Source: Candidatus Colinaster equi (GTDB lineage: Bacteria > Bacillota > Clostridia > Lachnospirales > Lachnospiraceae). From it: 59,180 bases of DNA. The DNA lies in assembly GCA_018064425.1 (NCBI GenBank), contig JAGHVF010000049.1, positions 1 through 59,180 on the forward strand, written 5' to 3'. The translations under genes and the position numbers were made by a program. Numbering within the stretch: position 1 is the first letter of the stretch; every line of letters starts with the position of its first letter. Below the pieces are notes generated by a model. That model did no database searches. It saw only the letters and a program-made list of their open reading frames with translations, and was not told where the DNA came from. This document shows, piece by piece, positions 9,948 through 18,681 of this stretch.

Positions 9948-11111
9948 ATGTTTAAGTATCATTGCCTTAATCCTATCGCACAGGTAGGACTTGATAAGTT
10001 CAATAACCAATATGTGAAGACAGAAGATATTGCTGAAGCAGAGGGAATCCTTGTTCGTTCTGCAGCAATGCATGATATGGATCTTCCTGAGAATCTTCTT
10101 TGTGTTGCAAGAGCCGGAGCGGGAGTTAATAATATTCCGCTTGATAAATGTGCCGATAAGGGCATTGTTGTTTTCAATACACCGGGTGCAAATGCTAACG
10201 GTGTAAAAGAACTCGTTTTTGCAGGAATGCTACTTGCAGCAAGAGACGTTGTCGGCGGTATTGAGTGGGTAAAGGAGTCATCGGATGATGACAATATTGC
10301 AAAAGTTGCCGAGAAGCAGAAGAAGAATTATGCCGGTACGGAGCTTATGGGCAAGAAGCTTGGTATTATAGGTTTAGGTGCAATCGGTGTTCGTGTGGCT
10401 AATACTGCAAAGCATTTTGGTATGGAAGTATACGGCTATGATCCGTATATATCTGTTGATGCTGCTTGGAGCCTCAGTCGTGACATTAAGCATGTAATCA
10501 ATATTGATGACATTTTTGCAAATTGCGATTATATTACTATTCATGTTCCGCTTATGGACAGTACAAAGAATACAATTAATGCAGAAGCTATCTCAAAGAT
10601 GAAGGACGGAGTAATTATCCTCAACTTTGCACGTGATCTTCTGTGCGATGAGAATGCAATTCTTGAAGGAATCAAATCAGGTAAGATTAGAAAATATGTA
10701 TCTGATTTCCCAAATGCAACAACTGCAGGTAAGGAAGGCTGTATTGTAACTCCTCATCTTGGAGCGTCTACTGAAGAATCTGAAGACAATTGTGCAATAA
10801 TGGCAGTCAGCGAGATGAAGAATTACCTTGAGAACGGTAATATTATTAATTCGGTTAATTATCCGAATTGTAATATGGGCGTGTGTGAATCAGCCGGCCG
10901 TGTAGCAATATTCCATAAGAATCAGGCAAATATGATTGCAAAATTCACATCTGTATTTGGTGATAACGGAATTAATATCTCCGATATGATTAATAAATCA
11001 AAGGGCGAATATGCATATACAATGCTTGATGTTGAGACAGCTGTAAATGAAAAACTTGTTGAAACACTTGAAGCTATTGACGGAGTTATTAAAGTAAGAG
11101 TTGTAAAATAA
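9948..11111 (+). CDS. serA: D-3-phosphoglycerate dehydrogenase with C-terminal ACT domain
   Basis: This NAD-dependent enzyme catalyses the first committed serine step. The 387-residue protein has a catalytic domain with RAGAGVNNIPLDKC, a Rossmann motif LGIIGLGAIGVRVAN (about residues 140-155), and a 70-residue C-terminal ACT domain that includes GINISDMINKSKG. The ACT domain suggests feedback control by serine. This is the short form lacking the intervening domain of longer SerA proteins. GTGAGGAG precedes the start, and a strong terminator ends the serC-serA operon. Confidence 0.94.
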   Translation: MFKYHCLNPIAQVGLDKFNNQYVKTEDIAEAEGILVRSAAMHDMDLPENLLCVARAGAGVNNIPLDKCADKGIVVFNTPGANANGVKELVFAGMLLAARDVVGGIEWVKESSDDDNIAKVAEKQKKNYAGTELMGKKLGIIGLGAIGVRVANTAKHFGMEVYGYDPYISVDAAWSLSRDIKHVINIDDIFANCDYITIHVPLMDSTKNTINAEAISKMKDGVIILNFARDLLCDENAILEGIKSGKIRKYVSDFPNATTAGKEGCIVTPHLGASTEESEDNCAIMAVSEMKNYLENGNIINSVNYPNCNMGVCESAGRVAIFHKNQANMIAKFTSVFGDNGINISDMINKSKGEYAYTMLDVETAVNEKLVETLEAIDGVIKVRVVK

Positions 11112-11124
11112 TGTAATTAGTTTG

Positions 11125-11157
11125 AAAGCCGTGGTACATAGGTATCACGGCTTTTTT
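11125..11157 (+). terminator. Terminator of the serC-serA operon
   Basis: AAAGCCGTG (11125-11133) pairs with CACGGCTTT (11146-11154), and the T-run continues to 11157. Confidence 0.9.
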
Positions 11158-11169
11158 GTTTTGAGAGTT

Positions 11170-11219
11170 GCGATATGTTCATTTGAAGGTGTGAGATTTC
11201 TTCAAAAATGCTATATCGC
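11170..11219. repeat. Nested inverted repeat upstream of the DUF1015 gene
   Basis: An outer pair GCGATAT (11170-11176)/ATATCGC (11213-11219) encloses an inner pair TTTGAAG (11182-11188)/CTTCAAA (11200-11206). Both arms are perfect 7-mers and there is no T-run. It lies between a terminator and AT-rich -10-like sequence (TATAAT at 11245), so it may act as DNA, for instance as an operator, or as part of an RNA if transcription starts further upstream. Confidence 0.6.
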
Positions 11220-11286
11220 CATAGAATAATATCAAATTATATATTATAATTAGAATACTTAGAAAATATAGAAGACGGAGATTAAT

Positions 11287-12510
11287 ATGGCGAAAATCAG
11301 ACCATTTGAAGCATATATGCCGGCACAGGGAATGGAAAAAGATATGGCTGCACTTCCATATGATGTATACAATCGGAAAGAAGCGAAAGCAGTTGTCGAG
11401 GGGAAACCGTACACATTTTTGCGGATTGACAGAGCAGAGACAAATTTTTCTGATGATGTTGATACATATGATGAATGTGTGTATGAAAAGGCAGATTCAT
11501 TGTTACAAGAATGGATAGCAACAGGATACTATGTAAAGCAGGATACGCCTAAGTATTATTTGTACCGGGAGATTATGAACGGTCGGGCACAGACGGGTAT
11601 TGTTGCGGTTGCTTCCGTAGCGGATTATGAGAACAATATTATAAAAAAACATGAAAATACGTTGGCGGCAAAGGAAGCTGACAGAATAAGACATATTGAG
11701 AAAACACGGATGCAAACAGGACCGATTTTTCTCGCGTTCAGAGATGATGATACAATAAACAGTATTATTGAAAAAGTTTGCAAAATGACACCGTATTATG
11801 ATTTTAAGAGCGATGACGGCATCGAACATATTGTATGGTTGGTTGAGGATGCTGATGACATTCGTGCAATTACGGATGCATTTGAGGGAATGAATGCAAT
11901 TTATATTGCCGATGGTCATCATAGATGTGCTTCTGCCTGTAAAGTCGGCGCAAAGCTTCATACTGACGGAATTGAGAAAGAATCGGATTTCTTTTTGAGT
12001 GTTTTGTTTCCGGAAAGTCAGTTGAAGATTTTGGATTATAACCGAGTTGTTAGGGATTTGAACGGATATTCAGCTGATGAATTTTTGGAAGAGTTGGAAC
12101 AGTATTTTGATATATGTCATTCTGACACAAGTGTCAGCCCGACTTGTAAGGGCGAATTTGGTATGTATCTTGAAGATAACTGGTATGTTTTGAAACTTAA
12201 GACAGAATGGTTAAACGATGATCCTGTTGATGGACTTGATGTTTCGCTTTTACAAAAGTATGTGCTTGGTGGGATGCTTGATATTGATGATCCGAAGAAT
12301 AACAATAGGATTGACTTTGTCGGCGGAATAAGAGGATTGTCAGAACTTGAACGAAGATGTCATGAAGATTGCAAAGTGGCATTTTCAATGTATCCGACGG
12401 ATATAAAAGAATTGTTTGCTGTGGCTGATGCGGGAAGATTGATGCCACCGAAATCAACTTGGTTTGAACCAAAGCTTAGAAGCGGTTTGTTTTTACACGA
12501 TATTAGATGA
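11287..12510 (+). CDS. DUF1015 family protein
   Basis: The 407-residue protein belongs to the DUF1015 family (SerA-neighbour type), whose biochemical role is not established. Recognisable features are RPFEAYMPA and ALPYDVYNRKEA near the N-terminus, the central IADGHHRCASA and the C-terminal LMPPKSTWFEPKLRSGLF. The family often follows serA in clostridia, as here, although a terminator separates the two. ACGGAG lies about 7 bases before ATG 11287. The stop overlaps a possible start of the next frame as ATGA, but the better ribosome site of the next gene is 30 bases further on. Confidence 0.88.
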   Translation: MAKIRPFEAYMPAQGMEKDMAALPYDVYNRKEAKAVVEGKPYTFLRIDRAETNFSDDVDTYDECVYEKADSLLQEWIATGYYVKQDTPKYYLYREIMNGRAQTGIVAVASVADYENNIIKKHENTLAAKEADRIRHIEKTRMQTGPIFLAFRDDDTINSIIEKVCKMTPYYDFKSDDGIEHIVWLVEDADDIRAITDAFEGMNAIYIADGHHRCASACKVGAKLHTDGIEKESDFFLSVLFPESQLKILDYNRVVRDLNGYSADEFLEELEQYFDICHSDTSVSPTCKGEFGMYLEDNWYVLKLKTEWLNDDPVDGLDVSLLQKYVLGGMLDIDDPKNNNRIDFVGGIRGLSELERRCHEDCKVAFSMYPTDIKELFAVADAGRLMPPKSTWFEPKLRSGLFLHDIR

Positions 12511-12539
12511 GACAGAATGTTGATTGGGAGGAGACATTG

Positions 12540-14744
12540 ATGAAAGATAAACTGTACAAAATGATGAATTGGCCGGAAATTGAGGCGATAGTATATGGAG
12601 AAGAGGGCAGACCACAGACGATTTTGGGACGTCATAATGTGTCAAACTATACGCTTTTTCAAACATTTATGCCTGATGCCAAAGAAGTAAAACTTGTTCT
12701 TGAGAATGACGACAAAGAATATATTATGGAAATGGCAGATGAGGAAGGCTTTTATGCGATAGCGATTCTTGGTAAGGTTAAGGGATCGTATTATTATATG
12801 GTTACCGACATTAACGGTATAAAGCATAAAGTTGTGGACCCGTATGATTTTGCCGACCAAATTGATGATTTTGACAAGAATCGTTTTACTGACGGAACGA
12901 TGTACGATGCATACCGTTTTTTCGGAGCTCATATGGTTACCAAGAAAAAGACAAAAGGCGTAATGTTCAGAGTGTGGGCACCAAATGCCATCAGAGTATC
13001 TGTAATCGGTGATTTCAATAATTGGAACGGAAAGAGTCATCCGATGATTAAGGACGAAGAAACAGGTACATTTTCGCTTTTTATCCCGGGACTTTCGGAA
13101 GGTGCAAAATACAAGTATGAACTTAGCATCAAAGGCGGAAGAGTATATTCAAAACTTGATCCGTATTCTGTAAAAAACGAGTCGGATGTAAGCGTTGTAA
13201 CAAAGAATTTTGAGTATTCATGGAATGACGCGGAATATATTGAGCGCAGAAGTATGTTTGACAGAATTAAGTCACCGCTTTCTGTGTATGAGTTCAATAT
13301 TGATAAACTCATTAAAGATGGTGGCCTGTCAAATAAGGATAAGATAAATCAGTTTGTTACCGAAATTGAGAAAAAAGGATATTTGGCCATTTTGGCAGAT
13401 TATAATGCTGACAGCGTATATATGTTGCCGGAAAAAATGGATAGAGAAAATATGTGCGATTTGGTAAGTACTGCACATGAACACGGAATCTGTGTGGTTC
13501 TAAAATGGAATCCTTGCGGATTTGTTCTTAAAGAAGAAGGGCTTCAAAAATTTGACGGAACATATCTTTATGGTCATCTTGATGACAAGAGAAGATATAA
13601 TCCGTTATGTGATGGATATAATTACAATTACGGACGACCTGAAGTTGATGATTATCTTTTATCGGCAGGAATGTTTTGGATGGAAGAGTTTCATATGGAT
13701 GGCCTTCATATTGATGGTTTGTCATCGATTATTTACTTGGATTACGGTAAATATGACGGTGAATGGACTGCCAATATGTATGGAGGACATGAAAATCTCG
13801 AAGCAATTGAATTTATTAAGCATTTAAACAGTATTGTGCATATGAGATATCCATACGCAATTATGACTACAAAAGAAGTGGGAGCATACCCGAACGTAAC
13901 CGAACGACTTGACAATGACGGACTGGGATTTGATTATATTTGGAATAATGGATATTCGGAAGACTATATTGATTTTATGAAGCATGACGGCGGATTAAAG
14001 AATATACATAAGCTTACTGACAATATGGCATATGCATACAGCGAAAATTATATGCTTACAATTTCTTACGAAGATGTTGTAGCAGCTTTGGAATGCGATT
14101 ATCTTAAGGCCGACGGTGACGGTACATATTGGGATTATATTCCGGTAGATGATGATAAGAAGGCAGCTGTAAAACGTGCAACACTTGCATACATGTATGC
14201 TCATCCGGGTAAGAAACTTATATATATGAATCAGGATGATGAAAAAGAAATAACGCGACTTAATGAGATATATAAAGCCCAGAGCGCATTGTATAGCCTT
14301 GATTGCAATCCATATGGATTTGAATGGATTAATGCGGTTGACAGGGGCGACGGTGTTGTGAGCTTTATGAGGAAGGATGAATATCTGAATCATTCTGTTT
14401 TTGTTGTATGTAATTTTTCAAATAATGAATATCCGAATTACAAATTCGGCATACCGTATGAAGGAAAATATAAGATGATATTTACTTCGGATGATAAGAA
14501 GTACGGTGGCAATTCTTCGGTAACAACAAGAGCAAAGGAGACCAAAGAGGAAAACTACGATTCGAGAGCAAACAGCCTTACTCTAAAACTGACACCAATG
14601 TCGGTTAGCTATTATACATATACTCCGTATACGGAAGAAGAACTGCTAAAGTTTGCTGAGGACAAAGTTGCAAGATTTAAGGAAAAATTGGAAAAGGAAG
14701 CCAGAGAAAAGGCGAAAGAGTTAAAAGCAAAGACGACAAAATAA
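12540..14744 (+). CDS. GlgB-like (GH13) protein with lost catalytic residues
   Basis: This is a homologue of 1,4-alpha-glucan branching enzyme, 734 residues from ATG 12540 (GGGAGGAG 6 bases upstream; an in-frame ATG at 12507 lacks a site). A CBM48 module (about 125-215, with VWAPNAIRVSVIGDFNNWN) precedes a GH13 barrel clearly colinear with GlgB: FDGTYLYGH, NYGRPEV, FWMEEFHMDG, IYLDYG, NMYGGHENLEAIEF. Key GlgB residues are changed. DWVP..HF is KWNPCGF (Lys322), GLRVDAV is GLHIDGL (Asp392 kept, Arg to His), the AEEST acid/base position is Lys445, and SHDEVVHGK is SYEDVVAAL (509-517). I infer it is catalytically inactive and may bind glucan. A Lys/Glu-rich tail (about 700-734) looks like a helix. 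Confidence 0.85.
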   Translation: MKDKLYKMMNWPEIEAIVYGEEGRPQTILGRHNVSNYTLFQTFMPDAKEVKLVLENDDKEYIMEMADEEGFYAIAILGKVKGSYYYMVTDINGIKHKVVDPYDFADQIDDFDKNRFTDGTMYDAYRFFGAHMVTKKKTKGVMFRVWAPNAIRVSVIGDFNNWNGKSHPMIKDEETGTFSLFIPGLSEGAKYKYELSIKGGRVYSKLDPYSVKNESDVSVVTKNFEYSWNDAEYIERRSMFDRIKSPLSVYEFNIDKLIKDGGLSNKDKINQFVTEIEKKGYLAILADYNADSVYMLPEKMDRENMCDLVSTAHEHGICVVLKWNPCGFVLKEEGLQKFDGTYLYGHLDDKRRYNPLCDGYNYNYGRPEVDDYLLSAGMFWMEEFHMDGLHIDGLSSIIYLDYGKYDGEWTANMYGGHENLEAIEFIKHLNSIVHMRYPYAIMTTKEVGAYPNVTERLDNDGLGFDYIWNNGYSEDYIDFMKHDGGLKNIHKLTDNMAYAYSENYMLTISYEDVVAALECDYLKADGDGTYWDYIPVDDDKKAAVKRATLAYMYAHPGKKLIYMNQDDEKEITRLNEIYKAQSALYSLDCNPYGFEWINAVDRGDGVVSFMRKDEYLNHSVFVVCNFSNNEYPNYKFGIPYEGKYKMIFTSDDKKYGGNSSVTTRAKETKEENYDSRANSLTLKLTPMSVSYYTYTPYTEEELLKFAEDKVARFKEKLEKEAREKAKELKAKTTK

Positions 14745-14781
14745 CTTGTTTTTTTGATTTAATTCATCTATAATACAAAAG

Positions 14782-14806
14782 TGCGTGTCATGCGACACGC
14801 ATTTTT
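14782..14806 (+). terminator. Terminator between the GlgB-like gene and tRNA-Thr
   Basis: TGCGTGTC (14782-14789) and GACACGCA (14794-14801) form an 8-bp stem with a 4-base loop, followed by five T residues that abut the tRNA. Confidence 0.9.
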
Positions 14807-14879
14807 GCCGACATAGCTCAGTTGGTAGAGCACTTCACTCGTAATGAAGGGGTCATGGGTTCGAGTCCCACTGTCGGCT
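14807..14879 (+). tRNA. tRNA-Thr (anticodon CGU)
   Basis: The cloverleaf can be drawn by hand. Acceptor GCCGACA (14807-14813) pairs with TGTCGGC (14872-14878); D-arm GCTCAGTTGGTAGAGC; anticodon stem CTTCA/TGAAG with loop CTCGTAA (anticodon CGT); T-arm GGGTTCGAGTCCC. The discriminator is T and CCA is not encoded. It reads ACG codons. Confidence 0.95.
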
Positions 14880-14908
14880 TATGTTATGAATATTATATTC
14901 ATATCCGA

Positions 14909-14938
14909 ATAGCGTTTCTGCAAGGATACGCTATTTTT
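14909..14938 (+). terminator. Terminator after tRNA-Thr
   Basis: ATAGCGT (14909-14915) pairs with ACGCTAT (14928-14934) and a run of T follows. Confidence 0.75.
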
Positions 14939-14963
14939 ATATTTTCAATATTGGGAGAGAAAT

Positions 14964-16049
14964 ATGGCAAAGATTATACTTACCGGTGACAGACCGACAG
15001 GAAGATTACATGTAGGTCATTATGTAGGATCACTCAGGCGAAGAGTTGAATTACAAAATAGTGGTGAATATGACAAGATATATATAATGATTGCAGATGC
15101 ACAGGCGCTTACCGATAATGCGGACAACCCTGACAAAATAAGGGAGAACATTGTTGAGGTAGCTCTTGATTATATGTCTGCGGGATTGGATCCGACCAAA
15201 TCAACCATTTTCATTCAGAGTATGATACCTGAGCTTACCGAGCTTACGTTCTACTATGCAAATCTTGTTACGACGGCAAGACTTGAACGTAATCCTACAA
15301 TCAAATCCGAATTGCAAATGCGTGGATTCGGCGGTAGTATTCCGGTTGGATTTTATACATATCCTATAAGCCAGGCTTCGGACATTACAGCTTTTAAGGC
15401 TACAACAGTTCCGGCCGGCGAAGACCAGATGCCGATGGTTGAGCAGACACAGGAAATAGTTCAGAGATTCAATTATATCTATGGAGAGACACTTGTTACA
15501 CCGCATATTTTGTTGCCGGATAATAAGGCATGTCTTAGATTGCCGGGTATTGACGGTAAGGCGAAGATGAGTAAGTCGCTTGGCAATTGCATATATTTAT
15601 CGGAAGATCCGAATGAGATGAAGAAGAAGGTTATGAGTATGTTTACCGATCCGAATCATATTAAGATTGAGGATCCGGGTAGCCTTGAGGGTAATACTGT
15701 ATTTACTTATCTGGATGCATTTTGCAGGGATGAGCATTTTGCTGAATTTTTGCCGGAGTATAATAATCTTGATGAGCTGAAGGAGCATTATACAAAGGGT
15801 GGACTTGGCGATGTTAAGGTTAAGAAGTTGCTCAATAATGTATTACAGGCTGAGCTTGAGCCGATAAGAGCTAAAAGAGCTGAACTTCAAAAAGATATTC
15901 CGTATGTATATGATGTGCTTAAAAAGGGAAGTGAAGTTGCAAGAGAAGTTGCTGCAAGTACGCTTGATGAGGTAAAAGCGGCAATGAAAATAAATTATTT
16001 CGATGATGATGCCTTGATTAGAGCATCGATTGAAAAATACAGCAAATAA
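14964..16049 (+). CDS. trpS: Tryptophanyl-tRNA synthetase
   Basis: This class I synthetase charges tRNA-Trp in the cytoplasm. The 361-residue protein carries the HIGH-type motif in TGRLHVGHYVGSL and an exact KMSKS in KAKMSKSLGN. It also has the tryptophan-pocket region PVGFYTYPISQASDI and PAGEDQMPMVEQTQEI. It is slightly longer than the common 330-residue form and resembles the longer Firmicutes variant. GGGAGAG precedes the start. No T-box leader is present: the 84 bases after the tRNA contain only a terminator hairpin. Confidence 0.95.
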   Translation: MAKIILTGDRPTGRLHVGHYVGSLRRRVELQNSGEYDKIYIMIADAQALTDNADNPDKIRENIVEVALDYMSAGLDPTKSTIFIQSMIPELTELTFYYANLVTTARLERNPTIKSELQMRGFGGSIPVGFYTYPISQASDITAFKATTVPAGEDQMPMVEQTQEIVQRFNYIYGETLVTPHILLPDNKACLRLPGIDGKAKMSKSLGNCIYLSEDPNEMKKKVMSMFTDPNHIKIEDPGSLEGNTVFTYLDAFCRDEHFAEFLPEYNNLDELKEHYTKGGLGDVKVKKLLNNVLQAELEPIRAKRAELQKDIPYVYDVLKKGSEVAREVAASTLDEVKAAMKINYFDDDALIRASIEKYSK

Positions 16050-16071
16050 TTTGTCTGACAAAGGTTAACAA

Positions 16072-16098
16072 AATCCGCGATTTTTCGCGGATTTTTTA
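16072..16098 (+). terminator. Terminator of trpS
   Basis: AAATCCGCG (16072-16080) pairs with CGCGGATTT (16087-16095) across a 6-base loop, with T residues to 16098. Confidence 0.92.
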
Positions 16099-16173
16099 TT
16101 GCACTAAAGCGACTATTGTGCTAATATAATTTAGATTAAACAAATCGAAAATGTAATGGAAGGAAGTATATAT

Positions 16174-17571
16174 ATGGCACAGCTTTGGGGCGGCAGATTT
16201 ACCAAGCAGACAGATGATGAGGTTTTTGCATTTAACGAATCATTATCGTTCGATCATAGACTGTTTGCACAAGATATTGACGGAAGTGTCGCACATGTCG
16301 TAATGCTTGAGAAACAGCATATTATCACCCTGGATGAAAAAGATGCGATTGTAAAAGGTCTGACATCCATCAAAAACGAAGTTGAATCCGGAAAACTAGA
16401 ATTTACAAGTGAATATGAGGATGTTCATAGCTTTGTAGAGGCTAAGCTTATTGAGAAAATCGGTGATGCCGGCAAAAAGATGCATACGGGAAGAAGCCGT
16501 AATGATCAAGTGGCATTGGATATGAAACTGTATGTCAGAGATGAGATAGTTGCTATCGATAGTTTAATTAAGAAGTTGCTTGAAACAATTCTTTGTACGA
16601 TGGAGAACAATCTCGAGACATATATGCCGGGCTTTACACATATGCAGAAAGCACAGCCGACAACAGTTGCACATCATTTCGGCGCCTATTTTGAGATGTT
16701 CAAGAGAGACAGAAGCAGACTTGCGGACATATATAAGCGTATGAATTACAGCCCAATCGGATCAGGAGCTTTTGCCGGTACTACATATTCTCTCGACAGA
16801 GAGTATACGGCAAGCTTGTTAGGCTTTGAGGGCGCAACGCTTAACAGTATGGACTCTGTATCCGATAGAGATTATATTATTGAGTTCTTGTCGGCACTTA
16901 GCACTGTTATGATGCATCTTAGTCGTTTCAGTGAGGAGATAATAATTTGGAATTCCAATGAATACAGATTTGTTGAGATTGATGATGCATATTCGACCGG
17001 AAGCAGTATAATGCCGCAGAAGAAGAATCCGGATATTGCGGAATTGGTCAGAGGCAAGACAGGTAGAGTGTACGGCGCGCTTGTTAGCATGCTTACTACT
17101 ATGAAAGGTATTCCTCTTGCATATAACAAAGATATGCAGGAAGACAAGGAAGTGACATTTGACGCGATTGATACCGTAAAAGATTGTGTTCATCTTTTTA
17201 CAGGCATGATTGCCACAATGAAATTCAGAAAAGATGTTATGGCCAAATCGGCAATGATGGGATTTACAAATGCGACGGATGCGGCAGATTATCTTGTGAA
17301 AAAGGGTATGCCGTTTAGAGATGCACATGGTGTTATCGGAAGATTGGTGTTGTATTGCATTGAAAAAGATTGTTGCATTGAACAATTGCCTATTGAAGAA
17401 TTGAAAGAAATTTGCGACTTATTTGATGTGGACGTATATGACGCAATTACGTTGAAGACTTGCGTTGAAAAACGTTTGACAAAAGGGGCACCCAGTCCCG
17501 AGCAAATGAAAAAAGTTATTGAAATACAAAGAGAGTATTTAAATAAAGATGTGGAGGAGAATGAAAAATGA
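16174..17571 (+). CDS. argH: Argininosuccinate lyase
   Basis: The enzyme cleaves argininosuccinate to arginine and fumarate. The 465-residue protein begins MAQLWGGRF, the usual N-terminus, from ATG 16174, with GGAAGGAAG (16158-16166) 7 bases upstream; the in-frame ATG at 16156 lies before that site. The fumarase/aspartase-superfamily signature GSSIMPQKKNPD is intact, as are HTGRSRNDQVALD and QKAQPTTVAHHF. The stop overlaps asd by ATGA, so the two are coupled. No other arginine genes are in the window. Confidence 0.96.
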   Translation: MAQLWGGRFTKQTDDEVFAFNESLSFDHRLFAQDIDGSVAHVVMLEKQHIITLDEKDAIVKGLTSIKNEVESGKLEFTSEYEDVHSFVEAKLIEKIGDAGKKMHTGRSRNDQVALDMKLYVRDEIVAIDSLIKKLLETILCTMENNLETYMPGFTHMQKAQPTTVAHHFGAYFEMFKRDRSRLADIYKRMNYSPIGSGAFAGTTYSLDREYTASLLGFEGATLNSMDSVSDRDYIIEFLSALSTVMMHLSRFSEEIIIWNSNEYRFVEIDDAYSTGSSIMPQKKNPDIAELVRGKTGRVYGALVSMLTTMKGIPLAYNKDMQEDKEVTFDAIDTVKDCVHLFTGMIATMKFRKDVMAKSAMMGFTNATDAADYLVKKGMPFRDAHGVIGRLVLYCIEKDCCIEQLPIEELKEICDLFDVDVYDAITLKTCVEKRLTKGAPSPEQMKKVIEIQREYLNKDVEENEK

Positions 17572-18653
17572 GTGACAAATTGAGAGTTGGTATCCTTGGC
17601 GGTACAGGTATGGTTGGCCAGAGATTTATTTCTTTACTTGAGAATCATCCGTGGTTTGAGGTAACAACAATTGCGGCAAGTCCAAGAAGCGCCGGCAAGA
17701 CATATGAAGAGGCTGTTGGAGACAGATGGAAGATGGATACTCCAATGCCGGAGGCGGTTAAGAAAATCGTTGTAATGAACGTTAACGAGGTTGAGAAGGT
17801 TGCAAGTGAAGTTGATTTCGTATTCTCTGCCGTTGATATGACAAAGGATGAAATCAAGGCGATTGAGGAAGCATATGCAAAAACAGAGACACCTGTTGTT
17901 TCTAATAATTCAGCTCACAGATGGACACCGGATGTTCCTATGGTTGTTCCGGAAATCAATCCTGAGCATATGAAGGTTATCGAGTTCCAGAAGAAGAGAC
18001 TTGGTACAACAAGAGGTTTTATTGCTGTAAAGCCAAATTGCTCTATTCAGAGTTATGCCCCTGTTCTTACTGCATGGAAGGAGTTTGAGCCATACGAAGT
18101 TGTTGCAACAACATATCAGGCAATTTCCGGTGCCGGTAAGACATTTAAGGATTGGCCTGAGATGGTTGGAAACGTTATTCCATACATTGGCGGTGAAGAA
18201 GAAAAGAGTGAGAAAGAGCCTCTTAGAATTTGGGGAACAATTGAAGATGGTGTCATTAAGCCTGCAACAAGCCCTGTTATTACATGTCAGTGTATAAGAG
18301 TTCCTGTTCTTAACGGACATACAGCTGCTGTATTTGTTAAGTTCAAGAAACAGCCTACAAAGGAGCAGTTGATTGCAAAACTTCGTGAGTACAGCGGTGT
18401 ACCACAGGAGCTTAAACTTCCAAGCGCACCAAAGCAGTTTATTCAGTATCTTGAAGAGGACAACAGACCTCAGGTTAACCTTGATGTTAATTTTGAGAAT
18501 GGTATGGGTGTAAGCGTTGGACGTATTAGAGAAGACAGTGTATATGATTGGAAATTCGTAGGACTTTCACATAATACTGTTCGTGGTGCTGCAGGTGGCG
18601 CAGTGCTCTGTGCCGAGCTTTTAAAGGCACAAGGATATATTACAAAGAAGTAA
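17568..18653 (+). CDS. asd: Aspartate-semialdehyde dehydrogenase
   Basis: This NADP-dependent enzyme makes aspartate semialdehyde, the branch point to lysine, threonine and methionine. The 361-residue protein has the nucleotide motif GILGGTGMVGQRF at the N-terminus, the catalytic Cys in KPNCSIQSY and the later QAISGAGK. Length and sequence fit the archaeal/fungal-like Asd class found in many clostridia rather than the E. coli class. thrC and metH elsewhere in the window use its product. It overlaps argH by four bases. Confidence 0.94.
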   Translation: MSDKLRVGILGGTGMVGQRFISLLENHPWFEVTTIAASPRSAGKTYEEAVGDRWKMDTPMPEAVKKIVVMNVNEVEKVASEVDFVFSAVDMTKDEIKAIEEAYAKTETPVVSNNSAHRWTPDVPMVVPEINPEHMKVIEFQKKRLGTTRGFIAVKPNCSIQSYAPVLTAWKEFEPYEVVATTYQAISGAGKTFKDWPEMVGNVIPYIGGEEEKSEKEPLRIWGTIEDGVIKPATSPVITCQCIRVPVLNGHTAAVFVKFKKQPTKEQLIAKLREYSGVPQELKLPSAPKQFIQYLEEDNRPQVNLDVNFENGMGVSVGRIREDSVYDWKFVGLSHNTVRGAAGGAVLCAELLKAQGYITKK

Positions 18654-18681
18654 TTAAAAAAACCGTAGTGAGGTTGGGGTT

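Noticed and set aside
16819-17385. 188-codon open frame opposite argH
   Set aside because: It is a shadow of the argH codon pattern; translation is His/Ile/Cys-rich with no recognisable domain.
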